This document shows positions 25,501 to 59,300 of a stretch of DNA of 64,000 nucleotides, piece after piece. A model generated the notes under the pieces. The model ran no database searches. It was not told the DNA's origin and saw nothing but the letters and a program-made list of their open reading frames with translations. Location: contig CM082577.2 of NCBI GenBank assembly GCA_040954595.2, positions 4,340,001 to 4,404,000 on the forward strand. The letters are read 5' to 3'. Position numbers and translations under genes: made by a program. Source of the DNA: Balanoglossus misakiensis (Eukaryota > Hemichordata). How positions within the stretch are numbered: the first letter of the stretch is position 1; each line of letters starts with the position of its first letter.

Positions 25501-28500
25501 ATAGCTCATGAAAATCATCCAAAAATGAGAATTTTTCGACTTTGCGGAATTTCAAAATTTGGCCGATTTTTGAAAAAATCATGGGTTATAGCTCATGAAA
25601 ATCACCCAAAAATGAGAATTTTTCGACTTTGCGGAATTTCAAAATTTGGCCGATTTTTGAAAAAATTATGGGTTATAGCTCATGAAGATCATCCAAAAAA
25701 GAGAATTTTTCGACTTTGCGGAATTTCAAAATATGGCCGATTTTTGAAAAAATCATGGGTTATAGCTCATGAAAATCATCCAAAAATGAGAATTTTTCGA
25801 CTTTGCGGAATTTCAAAAGTTGGCCTATTTTTGAAAAAATCATGGGTTATAGCTCATGAAACTCATCCAAAAATGAGAATTTTTCGACTTTGCGGAATTT
25901 CAAAATTTGGCCAATTTTTGAAAAAATCATGGGTTATAGCTCATGAAAATCATCCAAAAATGAGAATTTTTCGACTTTGCGGAATTTCAAAATTTGGCCG
26001 ATTTTTGAAAAAATCATGGGGTATAGCTCATGAAAATCATCCAAAAATGAGAATTTTTCGACTTTGCGGAATTTCAAAATTTGGCCGATTTTTGAAAAAA
26101 TCATGGGTTATAGCTCATGAAAATCATCCAAAAATGAGAATTTTTCGACTTTGCGGAATTTCAAAATTTGGCCGATTTTTGAAAAAATCATGGGTTATAG
26201 CTCATGAAAATCATCCAAAAATGAGAATTTTTCGACTTTGCGGAATTTCAAAATTTGGCCGATTTTTGAAAAATCATGGGTTATAGCTCATGAAAATCAT
26301 CCAAAAATGAGAATTTTTCGACTTTGCGGAATTTCAAAAGTTGGCCGATTTTTGAAAAAATCGTGGGTTATAGCTCATGAAAATCATATAAAAATGTGAA
26401 TTTTTTGACTTTGCGGAATTTCAAAATTTGGCCGATTTTTGAAAAAATTATGGGTTATAGCTCATGAAAATCATCCAAAAATGAGAATTTTTCGACTTTG
26501 CGGAATTTCAAAATATGGCCGATTTTTGAAAAAATCATGGGTTATAGCTCATGAAAATCATCCAAAAATGAGAATTTTTCGACTTTGCGGAATTTCAAAA
26601 TTTGGCCGATTTTTGAAAAAATCATGGGTTATAGCTCATGAAAATCATCCAAAAATGAGAATTTTTCGACTTTGCGGAATTTCAAAAGTTGGCCGATTTT
26701 TGAAAAAATCATGGGTTATAGCTCATGAAAATCATATAAAAATGTGAATTTTTTGACTTTGCGGAATTTCAAAATTTGGCCGATTTTTGAAAAAATTATG
26801 GGTTATAGCTCATGAAAACCATCCAAAAAAGAGAATTTTTCGACTTTGCGGAATTTCAAAATATGGCCGATTTTTGAAAAAATCATGGGTTATAGCTCAT
26901 GAAAATCATCCAAAAATGAGAATTTTTCGACTTTGCGGAATTTCAAAAGTTGGCCTATTTTTGAAAAAATCATGGGTTATAGCTCATGAAACTCATCCAA
27001 AAATGATAATTTTTCGACTTTGCGGAATTTCAAAATTTGGCCGTATTTTGAAAAAATCATGGGTTATAGCTCATGAAAATCATCCAAAAATGAGAATATT
27101 TCGACTTTGCGGAATTTCAAAAGTTGGCCGATTTTTGAAAAAATCATGGGGTATAGCTCATGAAAATCATCCAAAAATGAGAATTTTTCGACTTTGCGGA
27201 ATTTCAAAATTTGGCCGATTTTTGAAAAAATCATGGGTTATAGCTCATGAAAATCATCCAAAAATGAGAATTTTTCGACTTTGCGGAATTTCAAAATTTG
27301 GCCGATTTTTGAAAAAATCATGGGTTATAGCTCATGAAAATCATATAAAAATGAGAATTTTTCGACTTTGCGGAATTTCAAAATTTGGCCGATTTTTGAA
27401 AAAATCATGGGTTATAGCTCATGAAAATCATATAAAAATGTGAATTTTTTTACTTTGCGGAATTTCAAAATTTGGCCGATTTTTGAAAAAATTATGGGTT
27501 ATAGCTCATGAAAATCATCCAAAAATGAGAATTTTTCGACTTTGCGGAATTTCAAAATATGGCCGATTTTTGAAAAAATCATGGGTTATAGCTCATGAAA
27601 ATCATCCAAAAATGAGAATTTTTCGACTTTGCGGAATTTCAAAATTTGGCCGATTTTTGAAAAAATCATGGGTTATAGCTCATGAAAATCATCCAAAAAT
27701 GAGAATTTTTCGACTTTGCGGAATTTCAAAATTTGGCCGATTTTTGAAAAAATCATGGGTTATAGCTCATGAAAATCATCCAAAAATGAGAATTTTTCGA
27801 CTTTGCGGAATTTCAAAATTTGGCCGATTTTTGAAAAAATTATGGGTTATAGCTCATGAAGATCATCCAAAAAAGAGAATTTTTCGACTTTGCGGAATTT
27901 CAAAATATGGCCGATTTTTGAAAAAATCATGGGTTATAGCTCATGAAAATCATCCAAAAATGAGAATTTTTCGACTTTGCGGAATTTCAAAAGTTGGCCT
28001 ATTTTTGAAAAAATCATGGGTTATAGCTCATGAAACTCATCCAAAAATGAGAATTTTTCGACTTTGCGGAATTTCAAAATTTGGCCAATTTTTGAAAAAA
28101 TCATGGGTTATAGCTCATGAAAATCATCCAAAAATGAGAATTTTTCGACTTTGCGGAATTTCAAAATTTGGCCGATTTTTGAAAAAATCATGGGGTATAG
28201 CTCATGAAAATCATCCAAAAATGAGAATTTTTCGACTTTGCGGAATTTCAAAATTTGGCCGATTTTTGAAAAAATCATGGGTTATAGCTCATGAAAATCA
28301 TCCAAAAATGAGAATTTTTCGACTTTGCGGAATTTCAAAATTTGGCCGATTTTTGAAAAAATCATGGGTTATAGCTCATGAAATTCATCCAAAAATGAGA
28401 ATTTTTCGACTTTGCGGAATTTCAAAATTTGGCCGATTTTTGAAAAAATCATGGGTTATAGCTCATGAAAATCATCCAAAAATGAGAATTTTTCGACTTT

Positions 28501-31500
28501 GCGGAATTTCAAAATTTGGCCGATTTTTGAAAAAATCATGGGTTATAGCTCATGAAAATCATCCAAAAATGAGAATTTTTCGACTTTGCGGAATTTCAAA
28601 AGTTGGCCGATTTTTGAAAAAATCATGGGTTATAGCTCATGAAAATCATCCAAAAATGAGAATTTTTCGACTTTGCGGAATTTCAAAATTTGGCCGATTT
28701 TTGAAAAAATCATGGGTTATAGCTCATGAAAAGCATCCAAAAATGAGAATTTTTCGACTTTGCGGAATTTCAAAATTTGGCCGATTTTTGAAAAAATCAT
28801 GGGTTATAGCTCATGAAAATCATCCAAAAATGAGAATTTTTCGACTTTGCGGAATTTCAAAATTTGGCCGATTTTTGAAAAAATGATGGGTTGTAGCTCA
28901 TGAAAATCATCCAAAAATGAGAATTTTTCGAATTTGCGGAATTTCAAAATTTGGCCGATTTTTGAAAAAATCATGGGTTATAGCTCATGAAAATCATCCA
29001 AAAATGAGAATTTTTCGACTTTGCGGAATTTCAAAATTTGGCCGATTTTTGAAAAAATCATGGGTTATAGCTCATGAAAATCATCCAAAAATGAGAATTT
29101 TTCGACTTTGCAGAATTTCAAAATTTGGCCGATTTTTGAAAAAATCATGGGTTATAGCTCATGAAAATCATCCAAAAATGAGAATTTTTCGACTTTGCGG
29201 AATTTCAAAATTTGGCCGATTTTTGAAAAAATCATGGGTTATAGCTCATGAAAATCATCCAAAAATGAGAATTTTTCGACTTTGCGGAATTTCAAAAGTT
29301 GGCCGATTTTTGAAAAAATCATGGGTTATAGCTCATGAAAATCATCCAAAAATGAGAATTTTTCGACTTTGCGGAATTTCAAAATTTGGCCGATTTTTGA
29401 AAAAATCATGGGTTATAGCTCATGAAAATCATCCAAAAATGAGAATTTTTCGACTTTGCGGAATTTCAAAATTTGGCCGATTTTTGAAAAAATGATGGGT
29501 TGTAGCTCATGAAAATCATCCAAAAATGAGAATTTTTCGACTTTGCGGAATTTCAAAATTTGGCCGATTTTTGAAAAAATCATGGGTTATAGCTCATGAA
29601 AAGCATCCAAAAATGAGAATTTTTCGACTTTGCGGAATTTCAAAATTTGGCCGATTTTTGAAAAAATCATGGGTTATAGCTCATGAAAATCATCCAAAAA
29701 TGAGAATTTTTCGACTTTGCGGAATTTCAAAATTTGGCCGATTTTTGAAAAAATCATGGGTTATAGCTCATGAAAATCATTCAAAAATGAGAATTTTTCG
29801 ACTTTGCGGAATTTCAAAAGTTGGCCGATTTTTGAAAAAATCATGGATTATAGCTCATGAAAGTCATCCAAAAATGAGAATTTTTCGACTTTGCGGAATT
29901 TCAAAATTTGGCCGATTTTTCAAAAAATCATGGGTTATAGCTCATGAAAATCATCCAAAAATGAGAATTTTTCGACTTTGCGGAATTTCAAAATTTGGCC
30001 GATTTTTGAAAAAATCATGGGTTATAGCTCATGAAAAGCATCCAAAAATGAGAATTTTTCGACTTTGCGGAATTTCAAAATTTGGCCGATTTTTGAAAAA
30101 ATCATGGGTTATAGCTCATGAAAAGCATCCAAAAATGAGAATTTTTCGACTTTGCGGAATTTCAAAATTTGACCGATTTTTGAAAAAATCATGGGTTATA
30201 GCTCATGAAAATCATCCAAAAATGAGAATTTTTCGACTTTGCGGAATTTCAAAATTTGGCCGATTTTTGAAAAAATTATGGGTTATAGCTCATGAAAATC
30301 ATCCAAAATGAGAATTTTTCGACTCTGCGGAATTTCAAAATATGGCCGATTTTTGAAAAAATCATGGGTTATAGCTCATGAAAATCATCCAAAAATGAGA
30401 ATTTTTCGACTTTGCGGAATTTCAAAATTTGGCCGATTTTTGAAAAAATCATGGGTTATAGCTCATGAAAATCATCCAAAAATGAGAATTTTTCGACTTT
30501 GCGGAATTTCAAAATTTGGCCGATTTTTGAAAAAATCATGGGTTATAGCTCATGAAAATCATCCAAAAATGAGAATTTTTCGACTTTGCGGAATTTCAAA
30601 AGTTGGCCGATTTTTGAAAAAATCATGGGTTATAGCTCATGAAAATCATCCAAAAATGAGAATTTTTCGACTTTGCGGAATTTCAAAATTTGGCCGATTT
30701 TTGAAAAAATCATGGGTTATAGCTCATGAAAAGCATCCAAAAATGAGAATTTTTCGACTTTGCGGAATTTCAAAATTTCTTCATTTTTTAATAAAAATCA
30801 TGGGTTACAGCTCATGAAAATCATCCAAAAATGAGAATTTTTCGACTTTGCGAATTTTCGAAATTTCTTCATTTTTTAATAAAAATCATGGGTTACAGCT
30901 CATGAAAATCATCCAAAAATGAGAATTTTTCGACTTTGCGGAATTTCAAAATTTGGCCGATTTTTGAAAAAATCATGGGTTATAGCTCATGAAAATCATC
31001 CAAAAATGAGAATTTTTCGACTTTGCGGAATTTCAAAAGTTGGCCGATTTTTGAAAAAATCATGGGTTATAGCTCATGAAAATCATCCAAAAATGAGAAT
31101 TTTTCGACTTTGCGGAATTTCAAAATTTGGCCGATTTTTGAAAAAATCATGGGTTATAGCTCATGAAAATCATCCAAAAATGAGGATTTTTCGACTTTGC
31201 GAATTTTCAAAATTTGGCCGATTTTTGAAAAAATCATGGGTTATAGCTCATGAAAATCATATAAAAATGAGAATTTTTCGACTTTGCGGAATTTCAAAAT
31301 TTGGCCGATTTTTGAAAAAATCATGGGTTATAGCTCATGAAAATCATCCAAAAATGAGAATTTTTCGACTTTGCGGAATTTCAAAATATGGCCGATTTTT
31401 GAAAAAATCATGGGTTATAGCTCATGAAAATCATCCAAAAATGACAATTTTTCGACTTTGCAAATTTTCGAAAATTCTTCATTTTTTAATATAAATCATG

Positions 31501-32652
31501 GGTTATAGCTCATGAAAATCATCCAAAAATGAGAATTTTTCGACTTTCCGAATTTTCAAAATTTGGCCGATTTTTGAAAAAATCATGGGTTATAGCTCAT
31601 GAAAATCATCCAAAAATGACAATTTTTCGACTTTGCAAATTTTCGAAAATTCTTCATTTTTTAATATAAATCATGGGTTATAGCTCATATATTCTCGACT
31701 TTGCGAAACTTGGTGATTCTGTCATTTTTGAACATTTTTCATGGGTTATACTTATAGCTCATGAAAATTGTCGAAAGATGAAAAATTCTCGACTTTGCGA
31801 AACTTTCTGATTCTGTCATTTTTTAACATTTTTCATGGATTATAGCTCACGAAAATTGTCAAAAGATGACAATTTCCCGCCTCTCTTTGCATTTCAGCCG
31901 ATCACACACACGTGATGGATATGTGGCACAAACCCCTGAAGTACGTGGTCCGACTCACCAAAACGCCGCCATATCAAGAGATTGCCGTCAGCGGACGTGG
32001 AGGCGAAGAAGATTGTGTTCGCACATGCGCAGGGGACGATAAATGCTTGACTATGATGTACACACCGGTAATTACCCTTGCTAAAATTATCGGGGAGTTA
32101 ATAAACTGTACATTCGTTAACCGAAGACTTTCTTTTTGCGTTGCGCCGTGGAGCGGAAGGGCTTGCAATAATGAATAAATCGTGCTTCTATAACGAATGA
32201 ATATTACAAAATACCATCAGTATTCAGAAAGGAATATAGTGTGAACTATTTACAATTTTGTTGCATTTTATATCTTCCAGAATAAAGATGCGAATACTGG
32301 CGTATGTTTCTTCTTCGACGTGGAATTCCACAAATTGGATTTTTTTGCATGTCCCGATGAATACTCGCCACTGCAAATGTTGTTGTGTTCAGAGATCTGG
32401 GGTGAGATATAATTAAATTAATTGATTGACTGACTGACTGATTTATTTATTTATTTATTTATTAGAACAAGAACCTAAATACCCTTCCTTCCTCCCTTAT
32501 TTACTCGACTTACCTATTCACTTGCCTATTTACATACCTAATAATAGTATACATTCATATAATAATCCCTTAAGCAATTGATCCACCCATCCATCCATCC
32601 ACTCAAAACTGATAAACTTTCCCCCTTTTCTCCAACAGTGATGCACCGATAA
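22572..32652 (+). CDS. Small secreted PAN/apple-like protein, 4 exons
   Basis: Exons 22572-22626, 31898-32067, 32281-32401 and 32639-32652 join in phase to 119 residues ending at TAA (32650). The first exon gives a signal peptide (MKTV, then a run of I/L/V, then GTVFA) with a likely cut after FA, the alanine being formed across the intron. The mature part has six cysteines: EDC, RTC, DKC, GVC, FAC and LLC. The spacing C-x3-C-x5-C resembles the core of PAN/apple domains, which bind proteins or sugars in secreted proteins. The last exon encodes only the final few residues (VMHR). The first intron is 9.27 kb and mostly satellite DNA. I do not recognise a named orthologue; PAN assignment is tentative, secretion is firm. 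Confidence 0.78.
22710..31893 (+). repeat. 87-bp tandem satellite array, about 105 copies, inside an intron
   Basis: The consensus unit is 87 bp, AT-rich, with landmarks CATGGGTTATAGCTCATG, AATTTTTCGACTTTGCGGAA and TTGGCCGATTTTTGAAAAAA. It repeats head to tail without spacers. Core units are nearly identical and differ at a few sites (TTTGG, TATGG or GTTGG before CCGA; CATCC or CATAT). Edge units are divergent: about 22710-23070 and 31440-31893 have CTTCATTTTTTAAT or CATTTTTGAACATTT in place of the GGCCGATTTTTG part. Most units keep one plus-strand frame open because 87 is divisible by 3. The array fills nearly all of the first intron of the PAN-like gene. Confidence 0.97.
23612..27443 (+). 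repeat. Higher-order duplication inside the satellite
   Basis: Blocks of about 20 or more units recur. The variant unit with GAAGATCATCCAAAAAAGAG starts near 23841, 25667 and 27841, that is 21 and 25 units apart (each minus one base). A four-unit block with TATGG, TTTGG and GTTGG variants ending in CATATAAAAATGTG occurs at about 24525 and again 1914 bp (22 units) later at 26439. The pattern shows amplification of multi-unit segments, as expected from unequal exchange. Confidence 0.8.
32441..32463. repeat. TTTA microsatellite
   Basis: Short tetranucleotide run in intron 3 of the PAN-like gene; a CCAT run follows at about 32585. Confidence 0.9.
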
Positions 32653-32761
32653 GAAGAAATCCAAGTCACGTTTTTGAATATTTAAAAAGTAATTGAAGTC
32701 TTGCTGAAGAAATCACGTCCAAATTATGTTGTCTGTTTTCAGATCGACGTGTCTCGATATA

Positions 32762-32767
32762 AATAAA
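32762..32767 (+). terminator. AATAAA poly(A) signal of the PAN-like gene
   Basis: Canonical AATAAA 110 bp after the stop codon, the first one downstream of the last exon. Confidence 0.65.
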
Positions 32768-33848
32768 CCAAACAAGAACCCATTTAACTTGTTGTCTCAT
32801 TGCAAATGTGAAATTGGTAGCTTTGATATTTTGCCACGATTCACACAACAATTGTCAAATAGCATCGATCGAGACAAGAATGAACAAAGCTTTTGCTATA
32901 AAAGTCAATTTTATTCAATTACACCTGTATTTAAAAAAAATCAGTTGCAAACGAGCCCTGCTCCACGTTCAAGAAAGAAAGAAAAAAGAAATGTTAAATA
33001 CTTAAAGAATTAATGTAATGGGGAATGTCACCGAGTCTGCACGCTGATGTTATCTCACTTGAAGATGGCGGTCAAAGGTCAAAGAAAGCACGGACATTCG
33101 GGATACACGTTGCAGTAAGTACATGAATGGAACCTGGAGCCAAAGGATTACTAGAGAACTATTTTCACTGATGTATAAATTTTCCCCAAACTTCGAGTTA
33201 AAAAGTCACAGAAATAATTTAATGGTCAATGCGTGATATATATACTGCAGCAAGTCTTATGTCTTCATCAGTGAAGTGTTCTGAATATTTTCTGCCATGG
33301 AACATCAGTGTGATGGAATCGCGTACGCGTTTTATGTCAATTAACAAAGTACATGTATATCCATGTTTTTCTGGCTTTGAATTTGAACGAAAAATAATTA
33401 AAAATTAAAAAATCGCATTACAAAAGAGCAAATTAACTTCACGCCAACCGAGAAGATAGCCTCGCATCTGTACAACTACGCTTTGGTAAACTTTCTGTTA
33501 CAACATTCCTTGTACATGTATATACACACCAGAAAAATATAAATGATGTAAAATAGGCAAAATGGGAAAAAACTATAATTTTGGTCAAATAAATGGCGGG
33601 GTTTTAGCACCGAGTAAATGTTTTTAAAAAAATGTGTAATTGAATCATGATTAAGATACCAATGTTGCTAATTCTTGCATTTTGTGATTTTTTTCATTAA
33701 TCTGAGCAAACTGTTATTATAACAGCACAAGACATTTCAAAGGTGGGTTGTTGTTGTTGTTGTTATTGTAAACAGAGCAGATTGACGTCATTTTAGAAAG
33801 TTTGAAGGAGGGGGGGGGGGTAAATAATCAGCTTCATTCGTGTTGAAA
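32768..33848. other. Spacer between two convergent 3' ends
   Basis: About 1.1 kb between the PAN-like gene and the end of the EGF/CUB gene on the other strand. It holds a short GTT microsatellite (about 33747-33770) and a run of 11 G at 33810-33820. I could not find a canonical minus-strand AATAAA close to the stop at 33849; the 3' end of that gene is unresolved. Confidence 0.6.
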
Positions 33849-56356
<22,508 letters not shown>

Positions 56357-59300
56357 CTAGAAGAACACAGACAAAAAATGTATCAATCGCGTGCTCCTAT
56401 AGTTCAGGTGCACAGCAGTGCGCATTTATTATTTTCAAGGCCTCCGTCCCATGTGAAATTCCCTCATATCCAACATTTGTTTTTCATATTTCCATGTTTG
56501 CTGCTGTTGTGATAATTTCCACTCACTATTGTCGATTAAAGACACACCGTTCAGTCTGGGCATTCTGTTTATCTTAAGATGACAGTCTCCAACAAATGCG
56601 GAGAAAAACGTGTAAATATTTTTCTGTCAATGAAACTGATCGAAATAGCAACACCATTATAGGAGACCCACTCCCGGTAAGTTGAGCGACTCTATACTTT
56701 TGTGTCAGCGCACCTGGCTAATATTGACACAAGGTCTGCGTTTGTGTTTCCTTTTCACCCCGAGAGATTTTAGAGATGCTTTTATGCCCTGCCCCCACGG
56801 GAGCAGTAGCAAAGAATGCCGCAGACGAAAATGGAACAGGACGTTTTGCATTTCTGCACGTAGGGGTCCATTGTCTATACTTTGGAGGCGGCAGTTTCGG
56901 CCAATCGCCGCGGAAATGTCAATGACTTCTGTTTAAGTGAAAATGTCACATGTTAGCGCGTTGACAGTAGTCGCTTCAATTGTTGTCATGAGTCAACTAT
57001 CTCGGTTCTTTCAGATCAGATAGGCCCCACTCCGCGATAAAATTACATCATTCAGGTGTGCGCACATTCCGATCATATTTGGCAACCATTGAAAATATCG
57101 AGGCTAGTATAATACTGTTTGCGAGTTTCTTTCAATCGCTCAACGGCAGCGCACCACTCCAGAACATGATATTTAACGAGCTGAAATGAATTATTTGTGT
57201 GTGAAGAGTACAGTTTGTGATTTAGGTTTGCAAACTGCGGCTGTGACGACATGCCGTCACGAGATTTTAGGAAGTCTCGCGCCAGGCTGCGTGGTTTTGT
57301 CCTTCACGCCCAAGCGCTGCAGCTCGCAAGTTATTCACGTCATAAGTCGCACAAGCCTGGATAACACTTTCTCAGTGTCGCCCCGAGGTGCGGATTTAGC
57401 GTGCCATTGTGTTGTTGGGGACCGGTGTAAAGGAAACTGTATACGGAGTGGCTTTGTTTTCTTCTTTGTGAATTCACGGCGCGGGGGTAAAGAGCTCAAT
57501 TAGGACAATGCTCAGATATCATATTACGAAATCAGTGCATGGCCTCGGGCGTGTCATGGTTTCACATTTTCCACTTCGATGTGTAATGAAATGTGATATT
57601 ACCGAATTTACTATAAGCAGTACCCCCCTGTTACCAACTGTGTATTGGTTTTTATTACCTTGCGTATTTGAGACAAGAGAGAACACAAACAGGTGGTTTT
57701 GATGGCGTTCTTTCAGAAAACGAATTTCATTTTAAGGGATTATTGGTAACCAAGATTTTAGTGGGCGATTTCAAAAATTAATGTGCTTCACAAAACGTTC
57801 TCCTCGCAGCAAACGTCCAAAACTGTGCAGATGCGTATTTCCATGAATGTGCGCACATGCTATTTTAGGTTAGGGGGCTGTGATTGGCTGGATTATAATC
57901 CCAGGGATCGAGATTGTGACGACTTTTAGGAGGATGAGGAGACATGTAATCCGAGTACTAGTATTGTCTTTTCTTTTCAATTTCCAAAGCAATCCCTAAC
58001 CCTGTACGAATTATAAAATCTGACCGAATAATCCATTCCGTTCCATGCGTTAGGTTTATTTTCTTTACGTTTGGATTAAAAGTAAAACCCTCACTTTCAG
58101 ATCTCCCTGGTCAGTCAATAATGAACACCGACCAAAGGTTACTATTAAAGCACAAGCCTGACCCAGACAATATATCGTAAAAAGCGACCACGCAACAACA
58201 AAAAATTGCCGGTTAATGTCTACAATTGCCAGACACTCGTTAAAAGTCGTTCACGTGAAATATCACTCTTGGGAGGAGAGGTTTGAATACAGTGTATGGC
58301 CACAATAAAATGTATGAAACTACGTTTACACAATGTCACATCACTAGGGGATAAAGTCTGAACAAGTCCCCTGCATTTGTTATTGTGTGAAACAGGTTTA
58401 TTGGAATAGGTCTATTGAGTAGTCTACAAACGTGACCGAATATTGTGTCGACTAAAAAGCGACGTCATATTGAAGCGTCACATGACAGTTCTTGCAGGTA
58501 TGGTGTCTCAATTCTTTCCCATGATGCTTTGCGAGGCTGTGATTATGGCGCAAACGCGGGCCTGGACGTTTGACTGGTGCAAAAGAGTGGAGTGACCGTG
58601 GTTTATGAGATTAAAATAAATACTGTATGCGTGAATGAGTGGAAGGTGCAGCCGAGATCCACTTCCGCGAAAGTGTATATGTACAACCCCGAGTAACTGC
58701 CTTTGGTAAATAGAATGTTTATGCGGGTGCAAAGCCTTTGATTGAAAATATTTAAAATCCTCATTTGGAACGTTTCAGATGAAGCCGACAAGGGAAGGTA
58801 CATCGCGCTCACTTTGTAGTGTAACAAACTCAGCCGACCCAGAGCAAACTCGGGCATATTATGTAGACACGGTTTGCTGCTCCTCAAACATGCCACAGTG
58901 GGTTAATCAAACGACTTTCTTTGAGGGACTGTGGATCAATCAATGGGAAGAACGCTAATGTGGTTGTTTGTGTAAACATATTACCACCGTCTTCGTAAGT
59001 GGAAGTCAACATCAACGGGACAAGAAGTTCGACGACGGTGCATGTGACAGGCAAGAAAGTGTAGTGTCCACGGTGAAGGCACACCCCCACCCCCACCACG
59101 AAAGAGAGAATGGCTTCGACGCATATCGGCCATGCAGGGTCACTACCTTGGGGATTGACATGGCCTTAACTTGTGTGTACCTAAGGGGTCTCATCGGACT
59201 CGGTGTGAAAGGCGTGTTTTGTATTCAGTCCCAGTACACCGTTTGTGTAACTCCGTCTTACACGGATATTGTCCGCTAAGTGTTACCTTGATAATAGAAA

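Noticed and set aside
27483-28886. A 467-codon protein made of 29-residue repeats
   Set aside because: It is satellite DNA whose unit length happens to be a multiple of 3; frame breaks recur, no promoter or signal is evident, and the whole lies in an intron.
22710-31893. CRISPR-like array
   Set aside because: Units are contiguous 87-bp tandem copies with no unique spacers, in a eukaryotic intron.
56682-56936. 84-codon plus-strand open frame as a gene
   Set aside because: No domain, no splice structure and no promoter; composition like the surrounding non-coding DNA.
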